Of a DNA stretch of 64,000 bases, positions 1 to 9,700 are shown piece by piece. Location: contig JAFQYM010000029.1 of the NCBI GenBank assembly GCA_017406465.1, positions 1 to 64,000 of the forward strand. The letters run 5' to 3'. How positions within the stretch are numbered: position 1 is the first letter of the stretch; each line of letters starts with the position of its first letter. Position numbers and translations under genes: made by a program. The stretch is from Kiritimatiellia bacterium. GTDB lineage: Bacteria > Verrucomicrobiota > Kiritimatiellia > RFP12 > UBA1067. The notes under the pieces were generated by a model. The model was not told the DNA's origin. It worked only from the letters and a program-made list of their open reading frames with translations, and made no database searches.

Positions 1-1331
<1,331 letters not shown>

Positions 1332-1348
1332 CATGGCTTTCTTCCTTC

Positions 1349-1373
1349 TTGGGCTGTTGAACGTAATGCCCAA
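1349..1373. terminator. Inverted repeat between rhamnosidase gene and intron
   Basis: TTGGGC (1349-1354) and GCCCAA (1368-1373) form a 6-bp stem with a 13-nt loop. It lies about 75 nt past the rhamnosidase stop codon and 17 nt before the intron 5' end on the minus strand. No strong T tract follows, so it is at best a weak terminator; several group II introns insert just after such hairpins. Confidence 0.35.
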
Positions 1374-1449
1374 AACATATCAAAAACCACGCCACGCCGT
1401 CAAATCAAGACGTTGCGTTTTCGGAAAAACAAAAGTTACGGCTTTGCGC

Positions 1450-3225
1450 CTACCTGACTATCGTAACGCCCTGGGGGGCTTCGATCTTGGTGTCGATGGA
1501 CCCGTCAGGACGCTTCGTGTGGCGAACGCGCACGACACCCTGCGCTGTCGGTAGCGCACCTTCCGCCCAATCGAGATCACCAAGGAACGGACGGACGCGA
1601 ACGGTTTTTCCACCGACATCAAGCGCCTCCAACCCCAGGACGTGCGCGATGCACCATGCCGCAGGCCCCGCGCTCCATCCATGGCAGAAGGAATGGCGAT
1701 AGCCGGGATAGCAGAACTCGCCGAAATCGCCGTGGATGTCCTTCTTGCCCTGGACAGGCATTTCATCGAGACGAGTGGCGTTGTTTGTCCACGAAAGACT
1801 AAAGTCCTCCCAGAAGCTTGTAGCGCCCATGTCGAGCATGCCGCCCCAGTAGTCGCGCACGGTGTCAATAGCGCGCTGATTCTCTCCGGCCGCGCTCATC
1901 GCCTCCAGCATGTAATAGCCATAGAAGGTGGAAACTCCGTCGTTGCCGTTCTTCCCTATGACGTCGCGGAACATTTCCTTCGCGTCCGAAAGACCGCTAA
2001 GCGCAAGAAGCGCGGCGGCGGACTTCGCCCCAGCTGGATCGGGTCTTTCCGTGCGCACCTTCGCGGCCTCATCGCGGCATTTCGCGGCAAGCGCAGAGTC
2101 GCCCGCAACGTCCATCAGCTCCGCCGCGTCGTCAAGCGTGAGCGCGAGAAGTCCGCGCGTTCCGGCATGGACGGCGGGCTTGTTGTGCTGCGTTGGCCAG
2201 TCGAGAAACACGTTGGAGAGCGGACCGTCTCCGTACGCGGCGGATTCGCCGCGTACGTTCTCCAACACGTGCGCGACGGTCGCTTTTAAGTATTCGCCGC
2301 GTGCGCGTACCCATTCGGCGTCGCCGGTGTAGCGATGCCATTCGCGCACGACGCGGAGGAACCAAAGCGTGTAGTTCGGCATGTTGTTCATCCAGCCGTC
2401 GGCCGGAGTCGTGGCAATCGCGTAGTCGATTGAATCGGAGAGGACTTCAGTCGCGCCGAAGACGGACAGTATCGCGCGCGCCTCGGGATGCATGTCGCCG
2501 AGCCAGACGAGCCGGTCGCGCTTGATGCCGTCCCAAAGATAATCCTGGCAGCAGAGGTGGACGGTGCGCACGGCCGTATCGAAAATGCGGTTCAGGCGCT
2601 CGTTTGAACACCTGAACTCGCCGAGACGCGGCATCGGCCGCATGAGCGAAACGGCGCGTACGCACTCGAGGTTGACCTTCCCCGCGGTGACGAGATCAAG
2701 ACGCACGAACCGGAAACCCGTGTTGCCGATTTCGACAACGCCCATGAACGGTATGTCGTGCACACCGTCGCGTATCGCGTGATCGTTACTTGCCGACTTC
2801 GTTCCGACATCCGCCATCACCTCGCCGACGCTCTCGCCAAACCGCACGCGCATCTTCATGCCGCGCGGACACATGCTCCCGATCTGAAGTCCGCCGTGCA
2901 GTTCGCGCCCGAAATCCAGGAGTACCGAGGCGTTCTCGCCGTTGTTCTCCATCGCGCAGCCGCAGACGCCCCTCCAGCGCTCCTCGGGAATCTGTCCGTG
3001 GCGTGGCAGCAGGAGACTATCGGCGTTTTTCACAACCGACCTGTTTCCATAGACCGTGTCGCCAGAGGTCCAAACAACCCGAACTGGCGACACAAATGTG
3101 CGGACACGTGGATCCTGACGTTCTGGCACAGTCGCGAAAAGACTGAAAGCGGCGGCAAGGACCGACATTGACGCAACGGTGCGCACCGAAACGCCCGCAA
3201 GACGCAGTGCATTCGATTTTTTCAT
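1450..3225 (-). CDS. Secreted GH78-like alpha-L-rhamnosidase
   Basis: Predicted 591-residue exported glycoside hydrolase removing terminal alpha-L-rhamnose. After a signal peptide (about residues 1-30) comes a beta-sandwich region and then the (alpha/alpha)6 catalytic domain of the bacterial rhamnosidase family, recognisable from DGIKRDRLVWLGDMHPEA (the D...RDR..W.GD signature), GWMNNMPNYTLWF, GATSFWEDFS and CHGWSAGPAAW. It is shorter than many GH78 enzymes because N-terminal modules are reduced. The frame is open further upstream to 3345, but ATG 3225 is chosen because a TATAAT box ends 6 nt before it and the longer version would run into the tex reading frame. The protein ends in GVTIVR, resembling the tails of the surface proteins in this window. 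Substrate is inferred from the family. Confidence 0.82.
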   Translation of the reverse strand: MKKSNALRLAGVSVRTVASMSVLAAAFSLFATVPERQDPRVRTFVSPVRVVWTSGDTVYGNRSVVKNADSLLLPRHGQIPEERWRGVCGCAMENNGENASVLLDFGRELHGGLQIGSMCPRGMKMRVRFGESVGEVMADVGTKSASNDHAIRDGVHDIPFMGVVEIGNTGFRFVRLDLVTAGKVNLECVRAVSLMRPMPRLGEFRCSNERLNRIFDTAVRTVHLCCQDYLWDGIKRDRLVWLGDMHPEARAILSVFGATEVLSDSIDYAIATTPADGWMNNMPNYTLWFLRVVREWHRYTGDAEWVRARGEYLKATVAHVLENVRGESAAYGDGPLSNVFLDWPTQHNKPAVHAGTRGLLALTLDDAAELMDVAGDSALAAKCRDEAAKVRTERPDPAGAKSAAALLALSGLSDAKEMFRDVIGKNGNDGVSTFYGYYMLEAMSAAGENQRAIDTVRDYWGGMLDMGATSFWEDFSLSWTNNATRLDEMPVQGKKDIHGDFGEFCYPGYRHSFCHGWSAGPAAWCIAHVLGLEALDVGGKTVRVRPFLGDLDWAEGALPTAQGVVRVRHTKRPDGSIDTKIEAPQGVTIVR

Positions 3226-3231
3226 ACTGGA

Positions 3232-3237
3232 ATTATA
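3232..3237 (-). promoter_or_regulatory. Extended -10 promoter of the rhamnosidase gene (leaderless)
   Basis: TGGTATAAT on the minus strand, with TATAAT at 3232-3237 and only 6 nt to ATG 3225. The expected transcription start coincides with the A of the start codon. No clear -35 box. Confidence 0.65.
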
Positions 3238-3262
3238 CCACATTTCGCCGCCGTCCGCCGCG

Positions 3263-5509
3263 TCAGAGGTTGGCAAAGGGGTTGCAGGAGAAGCCGCCAG
3301 AGCCAGAAGAAGGCCCGAACGTCGTGCGCGGCTCGCGCTTCGCACGCGGTGCGCCAGGCGTTGCCGCGCCGCCTATCGTCGGCTTCGATTTCGCGGAAAG
3401 GGAAATGCGCCCTCTCGCGCGGTCGACGCCGATCACGGTGACCTGAAGACGGTCGCCCGCCTTTACGACGGACGCGGGATCGGAGACGAAATTGTCCGAG
3501 AGCTCAGAGATGTGGATAAGTCCGTCTTGATGGACGCCAATGTCTACGAATGCGCCAAAAGCTGTCACGTTCGTGACGACGCCTTCGAGCTTCATCCCCT
3601 CCTTGACGTCTTCGATCTTGGTTACGTCATCGCGGAACTTTGGCGGCTCGAATGTCGCACGGGGGTCGCGCCCCGGCTTCACGAGTTCCGACACGATGTC
3701 CTTCAATGTCGGCTCTCCGACGTCGTTCGTTATGTAGCGCCTGACGTCTATCTTCTTCGCCGCGGCGGAATTGCCGACGAGTTCGCTCACCGAAAGCCCG
3801 GCGTCCTCGGCCATCTTTCCGACAAGCGCGTAACGCTCGGGGTGCACAGCAGACGAGTCAAGCGGATTCGCCGCGCCACGGATTCGCAAGAAGCCCGCGC
3901 ACTGCTCGAACGCCTTGTCGCCAAGCCCCTTCACTTTCTTGAGGTCGTTGCGAGAAGAGAACTTTCCGTTTTCGTTGCGCCATTCTACGATGCTCTTTGC
4001 AAGCGTAGGCGTGATTCCGGAGACGCGCTCCAAGAGCGGCGCGGACGCCGTATTGAGCTCGACGCCAACGCCGTTCACGCAGGAGACTACGACTTCGTCG
4101 AGCTTTGCGCCAAGCATCGGCTGCGAGACGTCGTGCTGGTACTGGCCTACGCCAATCGCCTTCGGGTCGACCTTCACAAGTTCCGAGAGAGGGTCTTGCA
4201 GGCGGCGGCCAATCGAGATCGCGCCGCGCACAGTGAGATCGAGGTCGGGGAATTCCTTGCGGGCGATTTCACTCGCGGAGTAAACGGACGCGCCTGCCTC
4301 GCTTACGGAGACGACGATCGGCGTCGGAATCTCGGGGTGCTGTGCGTGAAGCTTCTTCAGCGTGTCGCGCACAAACGACTCCGTCTCGCGCCCTGCCGTT
4401 CCATTGCCGACGGCGACTGCCTCGACATGGTATTTAGCGACGATCATCGCTACGGCCTTCGCCGCCTCAAGTGGATTCTGCTGCGGGAAGATTACTGTCT
4501 TGCCGAGATACTTGCCGGTCGAGTCGAGCATCGCGACCTTGCAGCCGGTGCGGATGCCAGGGTCGATTGCGAGGACCGCCTTTTCGCCGAGCGGCGAGGC
4601 AAGAAGGAGATGGCGCAGGTTTTCAGCGAACACCTCGACTGCTGCGCGGTCTGCCTCGGCCTTCTTGTCCACCGTCACGTCGATTTCGCATGACGGCGCG
4701 AGAAGCCGCCTGTAGGCGTCGTGAGCTGCGAGCTCAAGCTGTTCGTCGCATGTATCGTTGTGCCGCGCTCCGCGCAATGCCGACAAGATCTCAACAATGC
4801 GTTCGACGACAGGATCTTCATCGAGGACGAGCTTAACCCAGAGCACCCCTTCCTTCTGTCCGCGGCGAATAGCGAGATAGCGATGCGAGGGAATCGTCGC
4901 TATCGGTTCCTCGAAATCGTAGTATTGCTCGTACTTCGTCGGCTCTTTGGGCGCTGGGCTCGCGACTTCGCTCTTGACGCGCGAACGGCGGGCGAATTCG
5001 TTGCGCACGAAACCGCGCACGTCGGCATTGTCGGCGATTCGTTCCGCGATTATATCGCGCGCGAACTGCAAGTCCTCGTCAGTCGGCTCGCCGCCGTTCC
5101 ACTCGAGCGAGCGCCCTTCCCAGATTGCGTCCGCAAGCGGTTCGTATCCCTTCTCTTTTGCGACCTGTGCACGAGTGCGGCGCTTCGGCTTGTAGGGCTG
5201 GTAGATGTCTTCGAGGCGAGACTTAACAAAGCAACCGGCGATTGCGGCGCGAAGCTCGTCGGTGAGCTTGCCTTGCTCGTCGATTGACTTGAGAACAGTC
5301 TCCTTGCGGGCTTCGAGCTCGGTGTAGTATTCGAGCCGATCCTTGATCTTTCCTATCGCGACTTCATCGAGGTTTCCATGGGCTTCCTTGCGGTATCGCG
5401 CGATGAACGGGATCGTGTTTCCTTCGGCAAGAAGCTTTTCGACTGCGGAGATCTGGCGAGCGTTCGCCCCGACCTCCGTTACCATTCGGTTTAGTATTTC
5501 AGCGTTCAT
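3263..5509 (-). CDS. tex: Tex-family transcription accessory protein (S1 RNA-binding)
   Basis: 748 residues, the usual length for Tex, a cytoplasmic nucleic-acid-binding protein linked to transcription and RNA turnover. The order of domains is visible: N-terminal helical region with PFIARYRKEAHG (near residues 33-45), a YqgF/RNase H-like core starting at AIDPGIRTGCKVAMLD (about 310), helix-hairpin-helix segments around the VNTASAPLLERVSGI and LKKVKGLGDKAFEQCAGF stretches (about 470-540), and a C-terminal S1 domain at VVTNVTAFGAFVDIGVHQDG (about 645-710). The tail is rich in Gly, Pro and Arg. It follows trmB after 73 nt that contain a short repeat array. The start lacks a good Shine-Dalgarno. 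Confidence 0.95.
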   Translation of the reverse strand: MNAEILNRMVTEVGANARQISAVEKLLAEGNTIPFIARYRKEAHGNLDEVAIGKIKDRLEYYTELEARKETVLKSIDEQGKLTDELRAAIAGCFVKSRLEDIYQPYKPKRRTRAQVAKEKGYEPLADAIWEGRSLEWNGGEPTDEDLQFARDIIAERIADNADVRGFVRNEFARRSRVKSEVASPAPKEPTKYEQYYDFEEPIATIPSHRYLAIRRGQKEGVLWVKLVLDEDPVVERIVEILSALRGARHNDTCDEQLELAAHDAYRRLLAPSCEIDVTVDKKAEADRAAVEVFAENLRHLLLASPLGEKAVLAIDPGIRTGCKVAMLDSTGKYLGKTVIFPQQNPLEAAKAVAMIVAKYHVEAVAVGNGTAGRETESFVRDTLKKLHAQHPEIPTPIVVSVSEAGASVYSASEIARKEFPDLDLTVRGAISIGRRLQDPLSELVKVDPKAIGVGQYQHDVSQPMLGAKLDEVVVSCVNGVGVELNTASAPLLERVSGITPTLAKSIVEWRNENGKFSSRNDLKKVKGLGDKAFEQCAGFLRIRGAANPLDSSAVHPERYALVGKMAEDAGLSVSELVGNSAAAKKIDVRRYITNDVGEPTLKDIVSELVKPGRDPRATFEPPKFRDDVTKIEDVKEGMKLEGVVTNVTAFGAFVDIGVHQDGLIHISELSDNFVSDPASVVKAGDRLQVTVIGVDRARGRISLSAKSKPTIGGAATPGAPRAKREPRTTFGPSSGSGGFSCNPFANL

Positions 5510-5548
5510 TTTAAATTCTTGGTCTGTTTTTATCGGCTTGTTGTTAAC

Positions 5549-5580
5549 GCAGAGTCGCAGAGACGCGGAGTGCGCAGAGA
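5549..5580. repeat. CGCAGAG-type short tandem repeat between tex and trmB
   Basis: Four degenerate 8-nt units (CGCAGAGT, CGCAGAGA, CGCGGAGT, GCGCAGAG) in the 73-nt gap between trmB and tex. Similar CGCAGAGA arrays occur between genes in many unrelated bacteria. No function is evident; they lie in the presumed tex leader. Confidence 0.55.
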
Positions 5581-5582
5581 GA

Positions 5583-6260
5583 TTACAAGCGACGAACGAT
5601 TCCTTCGCGCGGTTCTGCTTCGGGCGGGATTGTCAGCGGAGTGAGCGGTGCGTCGTCGCCGGGAAGCGACTTCCACGCGGCAGAATAAATGGGGAGCCCT
5701 TGCTCACGGAACATCGTCTCGAACTCGGTCCACACTTCCTTCGGGCGCGGCATCGGCTCTACGCGCTCGAAACGCTGGTCTGGCGCGAAGCCCTCGCACA
5801 CTTCGTCGAAATACTCCTTGTGGTCTGTCGCGAATTCGAGCTTGCCGCCGATTTCAAGGCGCTTCCAAAGCGCGGTGCGGAAGAGCGGCCCGAAAAGCCG
5901 GTGCGAATGGTGCTTCTTCTTCGGCCACGGATCGGGGAAGAACACGTATACGGTGCGCGCGTGGTGCGCGGGCAGGAGATAGTGGAAAGTGTAAAGCGCT
6001 TCAAGCCGCAGCACCTTCGCGTTTGCGAGATTCGCCCTGCGGCACTTGCCGTCGAAAAGCCGCACGCGTTCGAGCATGCGCTCGATGCCGAGGAAATCGC
6101 AGTCTGGGTTTTCTGCTGCGCGGCGCGTCAGGAACTGGCCCTTGCCGCAGCCGACCTCGATTTCAAGAGGCCGCGAGAGGTCGATTTCAAGTGGCTTGCA
6201 AGGATCCGTTACGCGGATTATGTGCGCCCCTGGCGCTTCGCCGATCAATTCGCGGTGCAT
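5583..6260 (-). CDS. trmB: tRNA (guanine-N7-)-methyltransferase
   Basis: Makes m7G46 in the tRNA variable loop using S-adenosylmethionine. The SAM-binding motif EIEVGCGKGQFL (about residues 32-43) and the family signature FPDPWPKKKHHSHR are clear, followed by ATDHKEYFDEV. The length (225 residues) fits. The frame is open to 6440, but ATG 6260 is chosen because it lies 16 bp inside the end of pgpA, the normal coupling overlap, and the extra upstream residues look like antisense-type Arg/His-rich sequence. Co-transcribed with pgpA. Confidence 0.94.
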   Translation of the reverse strand: MHRELIGEAPGAHIIRVTDPCKPLEIDLSRPLEIEVGCGKGQFLTRRAAENPDCDFLGIERMLERVRLFDGKCRRANLANAKVLRLEALYTFHYLLPAHHARTVYVFFPDPWPKKKHHSHRLFGPLFRTALWKRLEIGGKLEFATDHKEYFDEVCEGFAPDQRFERVEPMPRPKEVWTEFETMFREQGLPIYSAAWKSLPGDDAPLTPLTIPPEAEPREGIVRRL

Positions 6261-6727
6261 AGCTTGGCGAAAAAGAGAATGTACACGATCCAGTTGATCG
6301 CGAGTGAATAAAGGTTCGCGAAGAAGTCGTCGATGACAATGCCGCGGCCGCCTGGGATCGACTGAAGCCCGCGGCACGGCCACGGTTTTACGATGTCGAC
6401 GAAACGGACGATGCAGAAGAAGACGATCATCGTCCACCATGGCAGTTCAAGGAGCGGGATTCCGACGAAGGCGATCGGATAAAGCATCCATTCATCCGCA
6501 ACGATGCGCCCGTCGTCTTTTATTCCAAACGCCTTCTCCGCAACGTCGCAAAATGGAATCGCGAGAAGCGTGAAGCCGAGGCAGACGGGCATCTGAAGCC
6601 AAAGCGGAAGCGCCGAGACGGCGTATGCGAGCGCCACTCCCGGGATCGAGCCAAATGTCCCAGGCGCAAACGGAGCGAAGAGCCCTATCCCGAACCCCGA
6701 CGCGACAAAAACACAGAATTTCTTCAT
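6245..6727 (-). CDS. pgpA: Phosphatidylglycerophosphatase A
   Basis: Integral inner-membrane phosphatase converting phosphatidylglycerol phosphate to phosphatidylglycerol. 160 residues with the PgpA signatures GTFGSIPGV (about 22-32), DDGRIVADEW (about 71-80) and the C-terminal RGIVIDDFFANLYS, plus several hydrophobic segments. ATG 6727 overlaps the stop of the upstream giant gene in an ATGA, yet a strong TGGTATAAT promoter lies inside the last codons of that gene, 8 nt before the ATG, so pgpA probably has its own leaderless transcript. The 3' end overlaps trmB by 16 bp. Confidence 0.94.
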   Translation of the reverse strand: MKKFCVFVASGFGIGLFAPFAPGTFGSIPGVALAYAVSALPLWLQMPVCLGFTLLAIPFCDVAEKAFGIKDDGRIVADEWMLYPIAFVGIPLLELPWWTMIVFFCIVRFVDIVKPWPCRGLQSIPGGRGIVIDDFFANLYSLAINWIVYILFFAKLCTAN

Positions 6728-9700
6728 CGGCGGATATTATACCAAATCGCGGCCTTCCAGCCGGCCTCAAGATCCTCCGCCGACTTGCCGGTAGTCTCCT
6801 GCCAGAACTTGTCATTGTCGAAGGTGTGGTCACGGAGCGCGGAGTTGAGCTTCTTCATGGTCCCTGGGTAACGGCTCTCGACGAAGCCGAAGAAAAGCGC
6901 AGTGACGCGGTAGGAGTCGTTGTAGTGGTATTTCGCGGGATTCTTGCGCACGTAGCCGCAGCCGTCTGACTCCGGCTCAAAAAGTATCCAACGAATATAG
7001 TCCGCATAGCCCTCGACCGCCCAGTCAGGACAGTTATCCTTGTTCTGCCCCTTCGACCAATAGGCCTGCATGATATGGGTGAGTTCGTGAATCGTCGCAC
7101 CCAACGCCTCGCCGTTCAAGTTCGCCCTGAACCAGTCGACCCGAAGGCTGACCCGCCCTTCAGTCGAAGAAGCCCACGCCGGCGCGTTTGTGTCCCACTG
7201 CAACGGCTCCACGACGAACTTGAAGAGAATGTCCTTCGGCGGCTCCCAGCCGTCGGACGCCATGATGTCCGTGAGTTTCACGACCCATTCGCACATCGCG
7301 GGCGCGAACTTCTCCTCGGTCCACTTCCTCAGGTCCGGTGCGTTCGACGTGTCGAACACGAGCTTCGCCGAACCCGGCGCCTGGACCTCATAGGGCGTCG
7401 CCGGCGTCGCGCCGAGGACAACTTCCGCGACCGACGGGAAATGGTCGGACGGATAGAGATTCTTGCCGGGGCGGGTGGCCGCGATTGTACGGTAGCCAAG
7501 AACCCTCGTGCCGGGCGAGACGTAGATGTAGTCGATGCGCTTTGAATCGGACTTGCTGCCAGGTATGCTACGCTCGCGAACCGGTTTCGCAAGCGCCTCT
7601 GCAATCGTCTGCTCCTTCTCCTTGTAGCTCCAGTAGTTGAACGTGCGCCACGACCCTTCGGGCGGCGTCTCCGAAATGTATAGCGCGTCCTTCAATAGCT
7701 TCGCGACCGCTTTCGCGGGCTTTTCGTACTCAAGGCAGTTGTGGTCGCCTACGAACACGACTGGCGCATCGCCGGAAAACTCCTTCATCCGCTCGATCAC
7801 GAGCAGCATCCCCTTCTCCCGCGCCTCTTCGCTCGCGTGGTCGGTGTGGGTGTTGGCAAACGCAAGCGTCTTGCCTGTCGCCTTGTCCTTGAGGACCGCG
7901 TAGGAGCAGATCCGCGGAAGCGCCGCCTTCCAGCTCTTCGAACCCGGCTCGTCGGGCGTTTCGGAGAGCCAGAACGTGCCGCTCTTCACTGGCTCGAAGC
8001 GGTCTTTCCTGAACGCGATGGGCGACGCCTCGCCGTTGATGCGGTCGGCGTTGCGGCCGTCGCCAACGAAAACATATCCCGGGAACCTCGTCTCCAACCA
8101 CTTGCGCTGGTCGGGCAGGACTTCCTGAAAACCGGCGACATCGGGATTCGCCGACTCGACGAGGTTGCCAAGATCGTCGCGCCGCGCCTCCCAGTTGTTG
8201 TCGGCAGAATTTCTGTCGCCCGCCGAATAGCGGATGTTGTAGGTCATCACCTTCATCGACTCGCAGCCCTTGTTAATGGGCGCACTCGCCTTGGATGCCG
8301 GCGTAAACCTCGCGGCAAATCCGCCGCCCGGGGCGAGACGCACCTTGATGCAATCGCCGGCCTTTATGGTAAACTCGCGGCGGACATAATGTTCGGCGTT
8401 GACGTCGGCATCGGCCGCGTCCTCGAACGCCTCGACCTTCCACTCGCCATCGCCGAGGAACTTCGTCGAAAGCTCGAGCTCGCGCTTCTCCCAGTTCGTG
8501 ATCGCACCGAGCCACCAGTCGCGGCCCTTCCGCCGCGCAACGGACGCGAACGCGCCGATCTCGCCCGCGACGCCAACAGTCTCGTCCCAGACAGTCGGGA
8601 CCTTGCTCAGGAACGCAAAACACTCGCCCGCCGTGCGGTACTGCGTCGGCGAGTCGCAGAGCATCTGCACAGGCGCCTCGAAAATCGGGAAAAGCGCAAG
8701 CTGGTGGCAGCGCGTGCCGTAGCAGGAAGGCGCGTCAATCCCCTTCTGGAACTCCGGCGCATTGAAGGCGCGGTTCCTCATCGCGCCGGGAGTGTAGTCC
8801 ATCGCGCCTGCAACCATGCGCGTATAGGGAAGGTTGACGTCGTTCGCGACGACGACCTGCTGACCGCCCCTGCTGTGCCCCTGCTCAAGCCCGTAGACGC
8901 CCTCGTAGTTGAGGACGTTCGGGAATGTGCGGCAGAGCCCCGTCGGCTTGTGGACGCCGTGGTACATGACGACGAGCTTGCGCTTTGCGGCGTCTGAGGC
9001 CGTGTTCTCGAGGAACCTCTCGATGTCCTGGTCGTCGCGGTCCATGAAGTCGATCTTGAAGCCCTTCGCGCCCATGGCGGCGTAGCGGTCGAAGACACGC
9101 GCACGGTCCGCGGGATCGTAAAGCATCGCCCACGCGGCCCAGAGGATCACGCCAACGCCCTTCTCCTTGCCGTAGTTGATCACGCCCTCTACATTCACCG
9201 CGTCGCGCGGCTTGTCGAGGTTCAGGCGCTCCGACCACCCTTCGTCCATGATGATGTACGGTATGCCGCTCGCGGAAGCATAGTCGATGTACGCCCTGTA
9301 AGTCTCGTAGTTGCAGCCGCTCTTGAGCCCCGGAACGTCGGTGATCTTGAAGCCGTGCCACCAGTCCCACTGCACAAGCCCCGGCTTGACCCACGAAGTG
9401 TCCGCGAGGCGGCACGGCTCCGCGAGCGCATACACGGCATCGGACGAGACGAGGTCGGACGGCGTGTCGCCCAGCACGAACACGCGCCACGGATAGACGC
9501 GCGTGCCCGACGTCTTCGCGAGATATGAATGACGGTTCTTGACGCGGATCCAGCGTCCCTTCCGCTCGGTTTCAGAAGGAACGCCGGCCTGCCACGAGCG
9601 CAGCATGTCCGTCTCGCCGTCCCGGCGGTAGAAGTTGAGCCCGGGATAGTCCAGGAGGTTCGACTCCGTTATGCACACGACGCCCGCTCCGGGGACGCTT

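Noticed and set aside
3179-4693. A 504-codon plus-strand frame opposite tex
   Set aside because: Shadow of the tex gene; the translated sequence has no family features.
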